NCBI GenBank assembly: GCA_905331475.1
Contig: CAJNYU010003729.1
Span: 1 to 64,000, forward strand
Reading direction: 5' to 3'
Source of the DNA: Rotaria socialis
Lineage: Eukaryota; Rotifera; Eurotatoria; Philodinida; Philodinidae
Length of the DNA: 64,000 nucleotides
Shown here: positions 41,001-53,639 of the stretch, one piece after another
Layout of the letters: the number at the start of each line of letters is the position of its first letter
Position numbering within the stretch: position 1 is the stretch's first letter
Notes under the pieces: generated by a model
The model's database searches: none
Told to the model about the DNA's origin: nothing
The model's input: only the letters and a program-made list of their open reading frames with translations
Program-made: the position numbers and the translations under genes

Positions 41001-44000
41001 AACACATGATAGTCAAGGTAAGAAATCATGCATGGATCCGTTCTATTGTTCGTTGCATGTTGTTTGGTATTATTCTCGTGGAAACAAAAATCAATATGTC
41101 TATATTGTGTCGTCATTGTTGTTTTTATTTAACTAAAGACAAAAGAATATCCTTATAGAAACACAAGTTCAATCATCAGCTAATCGTGAAATTTCGCCTG
41201 GCAGTGGAAAATATCATGTAATTACAGAATCTACATCAATTGAGCATTTTAGTCAAAACAAGGCCAAACGAATACAAGCAATTATTCATGAAGAACTTGT
41301 TCGATTTCGACGACAAAGTGATTCATGCACTTTATGCTCTGATTATGATTCGTCCGTGGAAGATCTCTACGAATATCATGAACATTTATGATCTTTTCAA
41401 ACAAACAAAACTGATCCTATTCGTCTGATTGAAAACAAAATTTATCTCACATTCCTCCTTTTAGCTTACTTATACGTATATGCGTTGTATTCGTCTATTA
41501 GTTTTATTTTCTTTAAATACACCGAGTTTTAGCATTACATAAAGCATGACTAAATGAATGATTGAAATGCATGATGCAACAAAACCTATAACTCTTATTA
41601 ACACAAATAACATAATATGTTTTAGGTTTGAATCGAAATAATTTTTGTACACCATCTCAAAACTTATCTTCAAACCGAAAAGAATCAACAATTTTTGAGC
41701 AAGTCTATGGCGGTCGTCGACAACGACCTACAACGATTTGTTTAAATGTTCCATGGATTCCTGCTACACATGCTACGAATGTTTATGAATGCAGTGGAAT
41801 TGATTTAACGAATCGAAAATTTAAGAGAAAGACTTTTTTCGAAACACGTGCAATGTGGGAGAAATATCCACCGAAAGCCCTTACACCACCTAGTTCGGAC
41901 TATACCGATGCCTATTTAGCTGCTTTTGCTCCTAAGTTAATTCGTGCTAAAAACATTCATCGGTTAACTTCTCCCATATTTGCTCATGTTAAACCAATTT
42001 CACTCGAACAAATAACGACATGTTCATTATCTTCTGATGTTTCGATTAGAACGAGCCGAACTCGTTCTAATAATAACAACACATCGAATATTCCTAATAA
42101 ATATGAACCTTTTCCAAGCACACAGCCTTTCTCGGCCGCAACAATTATGCAACCATGTTTATCTAAAATGTCTACTACCTCTCAATACGACTTTTCCTAT
42201 GAACAGATTTATAAACCTCTGCCAACATATTCATCATCACCATCCGCAAAACCTATATATAAACCGTCCGTATCATTTCAATATGCGCCATTATCATTTC
42301 CGAATAATGTCTATCCAAATCAAACCAACAAACCAACAATAGTATCACCGTCAAAAACCGAAGGACACAGCAGTAAACCAGAGACACTTGTATTTCAACA
42401 TGATGAAGATATCAGTTCATTATCTATTGAAAAACCATCGCCAATAATAACTCCATTATCTGAATCTTCTAATCTGAATATTGAACCACAAACTGATCAT
42501 GAAGACATATCAACAGCTTCTTCGAAACCTATTCAAATTCTTGAAAAGACACTTAATAAATATGATACATTAATTAATCAAATATCAGACATTCTTGCTA
42601 GCGTATCCCCATTAAGTTCGACTGTAAGCAGTATGAGTCCAAATCAGAGTATACTCGATTATGAACTGACAGCTGATGGCTCACCAATTATTCGTCAGAA
42701 GCGTCTTGAACGTCAATCAGCTACAAATACGAATACGCCGCCACGTACAAAAGCAAAATATCTAATTCGTGACGATTCATATGACAAAATTATTATAGCC
42801 ATTGCCGATCTCGATAGTGAATTAAATCCACCATCCGATACTGAAATGTCAACACAATTCGATGAAGAAGATAATTGTGAAACCATAAAATCTTCTACTT
42901 TACCTAATGAAAACTATGAACAATCTGAAACCTTACTGAGCGATGGAAGACAAAGATCATTCATCACTAAACGAATAGAAAATGAGTATTTAAGTTCATC
43001 GACATGCTCACTATTTAAAGTCGAAAAAGAAGAAGAAAAACTTACCGACATGCAGTCAATAAATGAAACTCGATCAAATAATGATGAATTCATACAATTA
43101 GAAGCAGACCTATCATCTAACATACTCAACGATGAAGATTTATGTGATGAAACAAGTGAGTCCTATGATGAGGCAATATTGAGCGAAACGAATGCAGAAA
43201 ATGTGATAGAAGATAATAGTGTCGAGAACAACGAAAATGATGAGAATTTATCTTATCAAAGTCTCACGGAAGAAATCACTAGATCGACAGCTTCAACCAT
43301 AACTTCTGGCAACGAACAGATAATCTCAAGTACATCACCAACGACCGAAGAAGAACAAATGAGTACATCTGACAGCGAAGATATTCTATTCAATGAACCA
43401 TATTCTACAGAATTGCAAACAGCGGTGATTGAACAACAACAACTGGAATCTTCTACTCTACCTGAAACATCAACAGAGTTTTCTGACTCTACCAACAAAC
43501 AATGTTCCTCATCAGAATTAATTGAGTCACAATCCAGTGATCAACAACACATAACTAGTCCGTCGGGTGCTCAGGGTGTAGTCAGTATTGATATTACTAA
43601 TGAAAATAAGATTTCTGATGAAGAAGAATGGATTTTCATCTCAAATATAATTGACCAAGAAGATATCGATCAACAAATCAAAGAAATAGAATCAAATAAA
43701 ATGAAAATTTCTACACAACTTATTGATGATATCTCAAGTGCTACCATGGCAAGTATGTCTTTATCATCATCATCATCCACTGTCATGAGTCCAATTGATG
43801 TACTTTCAAATTCAATAAGTACTTGTTATATAAGTAGTGATGTCTATCAAGGTGAAAAAAATCAAATTATAGAAGTAAGCCAAACTAGCTATTGTTATCT
43901 ACATTGAATTTTATCTTCATCTTCAATAGAGTCCATTAGATGAAAACATTGAAACAGTTCCATGTGCTGTATCACATGTACAAGAGACTGGTGCAACTCT

Positions 44001-47000
44001 ACCATCAAATCCTCAAAATGAAACCAACGATGTTTCAAATTCAAAAACAAAATCTAATGCATATGACATTCAAATTGAAGAAGTAAGGTGTAACTCGTTG
44101 ATGATGGATAATATTCTCATGAACCTCTTACTTTTTTTAGAGCGACAAAACAGAATTACTAACCCTTCATGATACAGCCACGCTGACTCTACAAGCAAAA
44201 CTATCCACTGAACCAGGAGAAGAACAAGAAATCCTATCGGCTGTGCATGCAGAACAAAGCAAACTTAATTCAGTCGAAGATACGACGGTAAATCTAGCTC
44301 AAAGTTTCTGGTATATTTATGTAGCTTTTGTTCTAGGATTTTACTATTCAAAAGCCATCATCATCATCATCATCCTGCATGAAAAATCTTGATGACCATT
44401 CAATAGACGAGCCGGAATCAGTAAAATCATTTTTACAAAATACGGACCAATCTATTTTGAATACCGAGTATAGTATCGTACAATCAACAGAAAATCAAGA
44501 GAATGTTTTGCTTGAATCTTCATCTCTCGAAATACCAGTGAGTTCTTTTTCTGACGAAGAAAATCAATTCAATAAACATACAATTTTAGACTTTACTATC
44601 TGCTGAAGATAAAACAACTGAAAGTTCCTTACCTAATGCAGACATACAAAATGATCAACAAATATTAACCACTAGTGTGGTTCAATCTGAAACACCAGTA
44701 AGGAATGCTTCAGAAAGCTAAATCATAACTTAATTTTAAAAACTAGGAGCCTACTAATTCCGAACAAACTACCTATCAAATTCAACCATGGGACGTGGTC
44801 GTCGAAAAGATTGATCATGCTATTTCTTCTTCATTGACTGAAGGAAATTCACCAATAATCAAACAGGTAAGTTAAACTCGGTGAAAGATGCTCATTTTAA
44901 TTGTCCTATTGATATAGGAGTTCATATCTATCAACGATCGAGATTTTGATGAAGAAATAATGCCAGTAGAAGCTCCAAGAAACCAATCATCCAAAGAAAA
45001 CGAACACATTGTAACTACCAAAATATCTGATGCCTATTCAGAACATCAAAATGATCTAGACATGGGTTTAGCGACATCATTACCACAGGTAAATATAAAT
45101 GTATCTTCAACAGAGATATGCATAGTAGGATATCGATTTGACGAGAAAAAATCACTTACTTGCTGCAACAGTTGAGAGTATAATATGATTTTCTTGTTTC
45201 AAGTGTAAAAACAAATAACAAATTTTTCTTTCAGAACGTTCCAACTTTGGATATTAGCAAAGATGATGTAATTATTTCCAATATTATTCATCAATTGATT
45301 GATGATACCATTCATACTGTCGTATCAACACTTCAACAAAACACCATTCAAAATATTGATGAAGTTCCCCTAGCGGGCAATAACCGTATAGTTTCAATAT
45401 CTTCACAAGTAAAAATTCTATCGCTTAAATTCACCGTAAACAACTATTTTGTATAATTAGATTGCTAATGTCACGCCACAAGTACCGAGTGAAATCGAAT
45501 GCGACTCAATGACATCAATTAGAACTAAAATCGAAAAATTGTCAACAAAGCGATCAGATGATTTTTGCGAATCATCGAGCACAAATACTGAACCTAATTC
45601 ATTCGAACTCATTCATGCTTTAAGAAATCATAGCATTGCACTTTCTGGCGTGGCTTCACCAATACTTCATCCATCAGAAAGATCTTCTAGTTCAGCAGCT
45701 TCCTCGCACGTTACTAGTTCTGATCGTTATGTTTCCTATGTCATACATCAAATGGGTGATTCGTCAGCAGAACGTTTACCAGCTATACCTATAGCAGATG
45801 ACATTCCTATATATAAGAATCTAAACGAATATGTCGTATATGAACCAATTGTTGTTACTAATCTATCAATGACGAAAGAAGATGATTCAACTGAATTTGA
45901 TGCAACGGAAAATTTAACGTTATATACTGATGATCTATTTACTCAGAAACTTTATGAATTAGATGCAAACAAAGATATAGATTTAGATTTGAGTAGTACT
46001 GATGATGATGTCGACGAAGAATTTGATCGAAATGATTTAACTAATATTGATCATATGAATGATAAATTAACTGAACAAAATACTGATTCAAATGCCGATG
46101 AAGATGCGTATCCAAGTTATGATCGTGCAACAACACCATCAAGTAATAATAGTTCATCATCATCAAGGCGGCAATTAGATGATGTTTATATTATACCTGG
46201 ATATCCTGGTTTATGGCGGCCATCTGCAAATACTTGCAGTTCAACTTCACCAAAAGAATACGATGCAGATGATGAATGTAGAGAAAGCGGAAATCGAGTA
46301 GGTTACGTTGAAATTACTTAAATTTTCATTTTAAATATATACTAATACTGTGTTGCAACGGTAGAGAAAATATCAATCGTTGATTTTATTGTGTTTAACA
46401 GAAATCTTTAGGAAAATGACTCGAAGAAACTATTGATTTCATGTTTTGTTTAGAATGCTCTTCGTTCATCAAGTTCAGCAAAACGTCCATCATCATATCA
46501 ACAGCGACAGGATCAAGCAACAACCATAACTCGTACAGACATGTTACCCAGTCATGTACCATCAGTACGACCCGACACAATAGATTTACTAACTCGTTCC
46601 TTAAGTGAATTGCCAGTGAATGCATCTGAATCGGATAGTTATCATACATGCCCGTCATCAATATCGAAAAGTCAAAAACATAATGAATTACACGAAATAA
46701 AATCATTTGAAGAACAGCGTCAAACAAGTCCCGACGAACGTATAATTCTTATACGTGAACGTGAACGTGAACGTGGTGTTTCATTACCTGTCACAATGAA
46801 AATTGATTGTGATGACATAGCATTACGTTTATCAACATCAACGCCTACTGACACCAATCTGTATTCAATAAATCCATATGAGTTAGCGTCGCCGTCGACG
46901 CACAGCGAACCACCACTACCTGACATATCAGATTCAAGTGGTCGACAAAGTTCATCATCACTGATCAATTATGAACATGATCGACAAAAATTACCACCTT

Positions 47001-47622
47001 GGTTGAATACAGTGAAAACAGTAACAACAGTTAAACAAGACTCTGATGGACGTATGTTACTAAGAAAAATGTCTATGTTTGATAAATATTTTTAACTGCT
47101 TGTGTTATTTTCTTTCTATAGCACTTGAATCTCGTATAACTTTTCTTAAATCTGCCAAAGGTCCCATTATTATTGCTCATTGTAATCCACAAGGCAATTA
47201 TATCGTCATTGAAAATACAAGTCAATCGAAGAATATTGATCTTACTAATTGGACGATACGTCAAGAAAATGATAAAGGAGAGAATTTACTTTTTAAATTT
47301 CCTGATAATTTTCACTTAAAATCCAATCAATCACTAAAAGTAACCAAAGACTTCTGATCGTTTATTTATACTCATCTATTCTCCATTAGATTTTGACGAA
47401 AATCAATCAATCTGAACAAATAAATGATGATCTTGTGGCTTCAACTGTATCATTATGGCATATAGGTCCCAATATTGTTACAATTTTATACAATTCTGAA
47501 GGCAAAGTAAGAACGATACACAATGAAATCATTTATATTTTTACCACTTTAAAATCTTATTTTTTTGTTTTTATCAATTTCAGGATCGTTCGACGTTAAT
47601 CAAGAAAACAATATTCTCTTGA
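38016..47622 (+). CDS. intermediate-filament protein 3, long form: rod, giant acidic tail, C-terminal lamin-tail domain
   Basis: Rod exons are 38016-38197, 39410-39535, 39594-39749, 39808-39917, 39977-40323, 40382-40507, 40571-40791 and 40899-41017. Tail exons are 41626-43874, 43930-44082, 44141-44287, 44337-44537, 44590-44697, 44747-44866, 44918-45088, 45235-45408, 45461-46297, 46454-47051, 47122-47339, 47390-47506 and 47584-47622. All join in phase to 2172 residues. The rod (about 62-422) starts at [19 protein letters not shown] and ends [15 protein letters not shown], the textbook IF end motif. About 1600 residues of Ser/Thr/Glu/Asp-rich tail follow. Residues about 2049-2170 form a lamin-tail domain: [37 protein letters not shown] and [17 protein letters not shown]. 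Exons 11-18 of the tail are all phase 0. The alternative is two genes, the second starting near 41.6 kb, but the splice phase and lamin-tail domain favour one. Confidence 0.78.
41159..41391 (+). CDS. alternative last exon of IF3 (short form, 539 aa)
   Basis: Exon 8 of the IF3 rod region ends at 41017 in phase 1. An exon starting at 41159 continues that frame for 77 residues to a TGA at 41389-41391, giving a 539-residue IF with a short tail ending [14 protein letters not shown]. The long-form exon at 41626 also begins in phase 1, so the two endings are mutually exclusive and both in frame. No donor of suitable phase is convincing inside this exon, which argues against both being used in series. 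The short form has no lamin-tail domain. Confidence 0.65.
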
Positions 47623-48108
47623 TATTCATTTATATTTTTCGTTGTGCAAATACAATTGAATTTTATTTATTACGTAGATTTACAAAGATTTGTTTTCTTT
47701 GTTTTTGATCGAGAATATTGTGAACAGTATCTTTTAGGCATAAAAAAAGGAATGGCTCGTTTCTATATTTATTAGATAATTATATTATTTTTCTTATTCA
47801 TTGGTATTAGTGTTATTATATGGTTTATTTATAGTATACAATGTGAATGGCCAAGTATTTACAGGAGAGTATGGGTATTCTTTTTTGCCGGATCACATTC
47901 TCTTTTGAACGTTTTTTTTTCTCGAATAATATTGCTTTCCTGGAAATAAATAGATATTATCGAATTTATGAAACTCTAAAGCTTCTAGATTATCAGTTTC
48001 TATCATCTGGTGATTCATGTTTAGAGATAGAAAATATCTATTCTAATAATAGAAATACTTCTGTTGAATCAAGTCTTCAGATTTTTAGAACATACGAAGA
48101 AAACTTCT

Positions 48109-48125
48109 GGGTGTGGGTGTGGGTG
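48109..48125 (+). repeat. interstitial TGTGGG array (three tandem units)
   Basis: GGGTGTGGGTGTGGGTG is a perfect short array of the hexamer TGTGGG, the repeat I recall as telomeric in bdelloid rotifers. It is isolated in AT-rich DNA. Confidence 0.7.
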
Positions 48126-49570
48126 AAGGGTATATATGTATTCATATGTCGCATATATCGAAAAGTTAAACAAAAACTAAATCTATTCCTAGATTTAGTT
48201 TTACTTTAACTTTTTCTTTTCTCCATTTATATTCGAACTCGAATTAGACAGCTGCTCATTTAGAGAGATGCTTAAGAAAAGGAACTTATCAGTCCTTCTC
48301 TACTTCTTCAAAAAGGTTTCACAAAATTCACATTCTCTGCTATTTAGACGTCAAATACTTTTTGCCAGTTCTATATTTGGAATAATATAACAAAAGAGAT
48401 TGTAGTTATCCCTATCGCTGTCACGAAAATGTCATCTGATATGCTTTGCTGAATAATAAGAAACGACGGAAAAGTTTATCATTTATTGATGTCTTCTGCG
48501 AGATCATTTTAGAACGGAAGTGAAACTATATGTGTTCGTTCTTCTCGAATTAACATGAAATTCATGTATCTGACAGACATTATGCATTGAGTAGAGTGAG
48601 GAGTAGAAAAGGTCACGATTAGTTTTAACGAATTGCAAATAAATTACATTGTTAATATTGTCTTTTTTTTCGAATTTCCTGTCAAAATTTAAATATATTA
48701 GACAAACATCTCACCAAAGTTGTTGAGTATTCGACCAAGATTCAAATGAAATTGTTTGTAGAGTTTAACGACTTCATTACAAAATGACAGAACCACACAA
48801 ACTCTGTCAATCAGTAACTTTGATGTACTTGAATCATGATGGAATCATTATAGACATAAAATTGATTACAAACGATTCAGATCAACGCAGGTTGGTTACG
48901 AGCTTCAACGTTAACACACAAAAGAATTCATTACACTTGATGCTTATTGTAAAGTTTCCGCACAGGTTGTAATTCAATTTACGGGCTCGGATGCACGAAA
49001 TCATTTCTTTTTTAGAGCTTTTATTTCTTATAATAGATTCCTTTCGAATCAATAATTAATCAGAAATATTTTTCTAATCTATCTCTATGCACTTTTTGTA
49101 CTTCTACATGGCTATATAAGATGATGATCTATCTCAAACTATTATCAAGTGTCAATCGATTTAGACAAAAATATAAAAGAGACGAGCAATTAGTTCGATG
49201 TAAAAGATGCTGTCATTAGCCCTAGGATTTATAATTTTTGGTAGCTATTGTTTACAAATATTTAAATATTACACAAAACGTGAGAAAATACAAATCTAAT
49301 ATTAACTCCTATGTTAGCCATCTTACTGTCAGATAGAGTAAACGCAGACGAAAATATGACCAATTAAAGTCTGCTCATTCTAATTGTATTCCATGGTGGT
49401 AATCCGATTTTAGTGGAGTTTATGCCAAAAGTAATTGGTATTGCATTAGGTATGTAATATTAATCAAAATTAGTTAGAGTAACAATATATTGTAAAGATT
49501 TTATGTGACAGAATCGGCAATAAAATTCAGTCAAATTCATTCATCTATTGATTTCAATCTAAATATGTGC

Positions 49571-49620
49571 TGGGTGTGGATGTGGATGACTTGATAGCGG
49601 AGCCTCACACTCACACCCTT
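49571..49620 (-). repeat. dispersed G/T-C/A hairpin (telomere-like family)
   Basis: Read on the minus strand this is GGGTGTGAGTGTGAGGCTCC, a unique core (GCTATCAAGTCAT) and CCACATCCACACCCAG. It matches the copies at 62100 and 62671 in order, spacing and core sequence. Confidence 0.7.
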
Positions 49621-51126
49621 CATTACTAGAACTGAAATTATTCTTCACAGTGAATTTTCAACACATGAAATAGTCGAGTATGTAGCTTCCGTCTTTAATT
49701 TTGTGTGGCTGCGTTGCATTTTTCACATTGTTTCTCTAGTCTTTGTGTATTGCAAAGAAAATGGAGCGAATATGAATAGCAGATCCAGTCTATGATAAAA
49801 AAAAGCTATTGAAATTAAATAGAGAGCACAAAAGATATCAGTCATTTGAATCTAACTGTAGGTCAAGTTTTCCCATCAGCAATATAAATATTTATATTAC
49901 GAAATAGAATTCTAATGTAATCAATTCTGTTTAGTCAATCTGTGTTATAAACTCACAGATACACACAGTATTAATGATAATAAAAAATTTTCGCATTCGA
50001 ACATTTTCTATGTTCTATTGATATCTTCGTTTCATCCATCTGCCTGTTTTTATTTGAGAATTGATGTAGAACCACGACGTCATTCTTAAAATTCACGATG
50101 ATCGATATTTCATTGGCCATTGACGTTTGCATTCTGAAAGGTATTCGTCTTTTCAATTGAAATACGATTCTCAGTGCTTACTCGATCATTCATCGCTGCG
50201 CGTGTGCGTGTGTGTGAAGAATGTTTGTATTTAATGCACATTATATTAATCAAAGTAGTCCTCTATTGAAAACTAGCACGAACTGCATTCAAATATACTA
50301 ACAAGCAACAACTATACCAAGACAAAGACTCGAGTGAGTATGATAAAAAAAGTCGAACTTCGTCATAAATCTAGATGTGTAGGGTAAGAAAAATAAGTCA
50401 GTTTTCTTTATGAATTATGATATTGATAGTCCTAATGAAAATCAAATATTTACCTTCATCGACATGGATTAGTGAATTTATATTCTCATTCAATGTATAA
50501 AATCCGTTCGAAAAGTTTTCTGTAAGTGTAAATTTTCAATGAAACTCGATAATATCGAAGTCTTACTAGAATCATCATCGTTTAAGTATATCATCATGCT
50601 ATCGAATATGACAATATTGCTGTCTAAAATAAACTATGTATTGGATACAGGATTACTTTGTCCTTAATTACAAAGCATCAACCAATCATGAACGACATGT
50701 TGTATTACAAAAACGAAAATATTCTGATTTTGGCAACGAATCTGTTTTCAGAATGCAACTTCTATGAGTGAGCTGTTCGAAAAATTTCATTATGATCAGA
50801 GAACGATATTTTTTATAACAAAATAGATCTTTGTTGTACTGGAGTGCGCTATTGTTAAATGTTTATCTTTGAAAGTGCTTTTCTAAAACTTGAATCAGAT
50901 ATAGTTCGGAGAGATCAACTGCTGTAGAAAAAAAACAAAAGTGTTTGAACACTTCTTCCGATTTACACTGAACCAGCCGACCTCTAATAAAGAACAAGAA
51001 AAGTGTCTAATACAATAAAAAGCATCACTTATAAGATAACAACAAAAATGAATGATACAATCACTTAATTTGACTTAGGGTGCACCAAGGTGAAAAGTCG
51101 AGCAAAAAAAAACCTTTTATTATTAC

Positions 51127-52381
51127 ATGGTTAGATAGAGTCGGATGAGTAGATTATGAATATCAACTTTAAGATGTTTCTAGACTAATGTTTTGACTGA
51201 GAATTTTTCAAAATACAAACTGCACCAGAAAAGTAAATATTTCACTTTTTTAGAGAAAACTCGAAATTTACTTAGTTTAACAATGTTCTAGGTTTTGGAA
51301 ATAATCATCGTCAGATTCAGCATGAAAATTTGAATCTACTGATGTAACGTTGACCAGTAAAAAACATAAGTTTCATGTTTGAGGAGCTCAACTAGGTCCC
51401 CATATAGACACTTTGAAATTGATGTCTCGCAAAATCGCCAACTATTGTTTTTGAAAGCAATTTTCGGACTTTCTTATATGATTCGAGCCGTCAAGCGATA
51501 GCGAACAAAAGTATATATTAAGTTTGAAAAATATTGTTTCTTCTTTGAGAAAATAGATTTTTACTAGATCGGTGGCTATAGGCTAAAGTACTGTACTCTT
51601 ATTTCCGAATTTCGACTATCAAAACTCAATTTTCATGTGAAATAAACATCATAATCGGAATCACCACGAAAAGCTACATTGACTATAATATGTTTTATCA
51701 AAAAATAATTTTCATCAAAATTTTACCTGTGGTGGACCACAGGGCAGAATCAAGAAAAAAATACTGTGGGAGGGAGTAGGCTGGAATTTTGATGAAAATT
51801 ATTTTTTGATAAAATTTGTGATAGTCAGTGTAGTTTTGCGTACTGATTCTGAGTATGATGTTTATTTCACATGAAAATTGAGTTTTGGTAGTCGAAATTC
51901 GGAAATAAGAGTACAGTACTTTAGCCTATAGCCACCGATCTAGTAAAAATCTATTTTCTCAAAGAAGAAACAATATTTTTCAAACTTAATATATACTTTT
52001 GTTCGCTATCGCTTGACGGCTCGAATCATATAAGAAAGTCCGAAAATTGCTTTCAAAAACAATAGTTGGCGATTTTGCGAGACATCAATTTCAAAGTGTC
52101 TATATGGGGACCTAGTTGAGCTCCTCAAACATGAAACTTATGTTTTTTACTGGTCAACGTTACATCAGTAGATTCAAATTTTCATGCTGAATCTGACGAT
52201 GATTATTTCCAAAACCTAGAACATTGTTAAACTAGGTAAATTTCGAATTTTCTCTAAAAAAGTGAAATATTCACTTTTTCAGGTGCAGTTTGTAGTTTGA
52301 AAATTTTTAAGCCAAAATATAAGCCTAGAAACATCTTAAAGTTGATATTCATAATCTACTCATCCGACTCTATCCAACCAT
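51127..52381. repeat. long inverted repeat (foldback element), about 1.25 kb
   Basis: Arms 51127-51722 and 51784-52381 are reverse complements with scattered substitutions and small indels (for example GACTGAGA versus the complement of TTTAAGCCA). The 60-bp centre contains its own palindrome, CCTGTGGTGGACCACAGG (51726-51743). No coding frame is visible. The arms share no recognisable sequence with the foldbacks at 275 and 15231, so this is a third family. Confidence 0.88.
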
Positions 52382-52393
52382 CTCATGTTGCAA

Positions 52394-53115
52394 AAGCCGG
52401 ATCAGTTTTAGCGGTAAACCGCGGTCTACCGATAGTTTTTTCCGGCGAAGAAACGACGGCGAATGGGGGATAGAACGACAACAGAAGTAAGTATATATAC
52501 ATGTGCTCGTCAATCTTTCGCTTATTTTACTTGCTCGCGTGGTTAGACAAAATAATCAAGAAAATAGTAAGAGATTCAATTTATAATTGCTTTTACCGAT
52601 AATTTTACACATTTATTTCATTTTTCGAAAATGAATTTTTTTTTATTAACATTTTAAGATTCATTTCTTCTTTGGATTGATTTTTATATTTAATTTTCAG
52701 ATCATTTTTTGAATTTAATTTCTAAATTATTGTTTAAAAAAAATTCAGATTAAATTTTCTGTTATATTTTTAGATCTATTCTTTTCACACTTTTTTAAAA
52801 TTTATTCTTTTCATATTTCTTTTTTAGATTAAGTTTTTAAAATGCTAAATTTATTTTTTTTTTATATTAATTATATCATATTTATGTTTTAAAATAATTT
52901 TTTTGTTTTTTTTATGTATATTTTGTTTTTGCGTGATTGTATATTTTTAAATGAAATAAAGTAGGTTAATTGAATAATTATTTTTAAATTTAAAACAAAT
53001 ATTGTTGAGATCAAGGCTCGAACAGTGTCGGTTAGCTGCGGTTTACCGGGAAAAAAGCTAGCGATTTGCAGTATTTTACTGCAGTTCATCGAACAAAACC
53101 GCTGATGTACCGTGG
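52394..53115. repeat. repeat debris with GC-richer ends and an AT-rich core
   Basis: Two GC-richer blocks (about 52394-52475 and 53010-53115) flank a very T-rich core. GGTAAACCGC (52413-52422) recurs inverted as GCGGTTTACC (53038-53047). The block abuts the right end of the foldback at 52381. It probably is a degenerate inserted element, but its ends are not defined. Confidence 0.35.
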
Positions 53116-53364
53116 TTTTCATAATCTATATGATAATTAATGCTCTACAACTAGAGAGTATCTCAAGGGTATATTTCATTGCATAAAAATTGTCAATATA
53201 CTGTACTCAACTAAACATAGTGAGAAATATTCTCTGTAAATAATCACCGAACACAGCAATATATACGAATCAAATCAGTCCTTAAAATAATTATTCTCCC
53301 TAGACGATTATATTAAGCAGCTTGTGACTTTTTCATGAGTAAAATACTATTTGTTAATTGTCAA

Positions 53365-53632
53365 AACATTCCGGTCACTGGATCCCGTAGGATACTCCAG
53401 GGAATATGCGGGAAAGTCACCATACCCTGCAGGAAATCACGGGAAAGTGTTGGAACATGGAAGCAGTATTCCGGTGAAAAATACGGCCGGATTTTTCCGT
53501 CAAGAATTGATCGGAAATCACCGGAAAAAAATCGAAAAATTTCCAACCGGAATACTGCTGCCACAAAATCAACGGAACTAATCGGTACCGGCCGTTTCCA
53601 GGCCGGGCTGTTCGATCTGGGACAGTACGACT
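53365..53632. repeat. GC-rich block with internal inverted repeats
   Basis: This block is far more GC-rich than its surroundings and built from related CCGG-containing words. AGCAGTATTCCGG (53462-53474) recurs inverted as CCGGAATACTGCT (53547-53559), and GGAAAATCACCGG-like words repeat. Several overlapping frames are open on both strands, as expected from this composition, but none shows a domain. Best read as a transposon fragment or foreign insertion. Confidence 0.45.
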
Positions 53633-53639
53633 AGGTAGA

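Larger units (their letters stand above)
47623..51126. other. intergenic region with two telomere-like islands, no gene
   Basis: AT-rich 3.5 kb after IF3. It contains the islands at 48109 and 49571; otherwise only short frames without domains. Confidence 0.55.

Noticed and set aside
41626..47622. Treating the IF3 tail region as a separate gene.
   Set aside because: Its first exon has no ATG and starts in phase 1, matching the IF3 exon 8 donor, and it ends in a lamin-tail domain typical of IF proteins. Kept as the alternative hypothesis.
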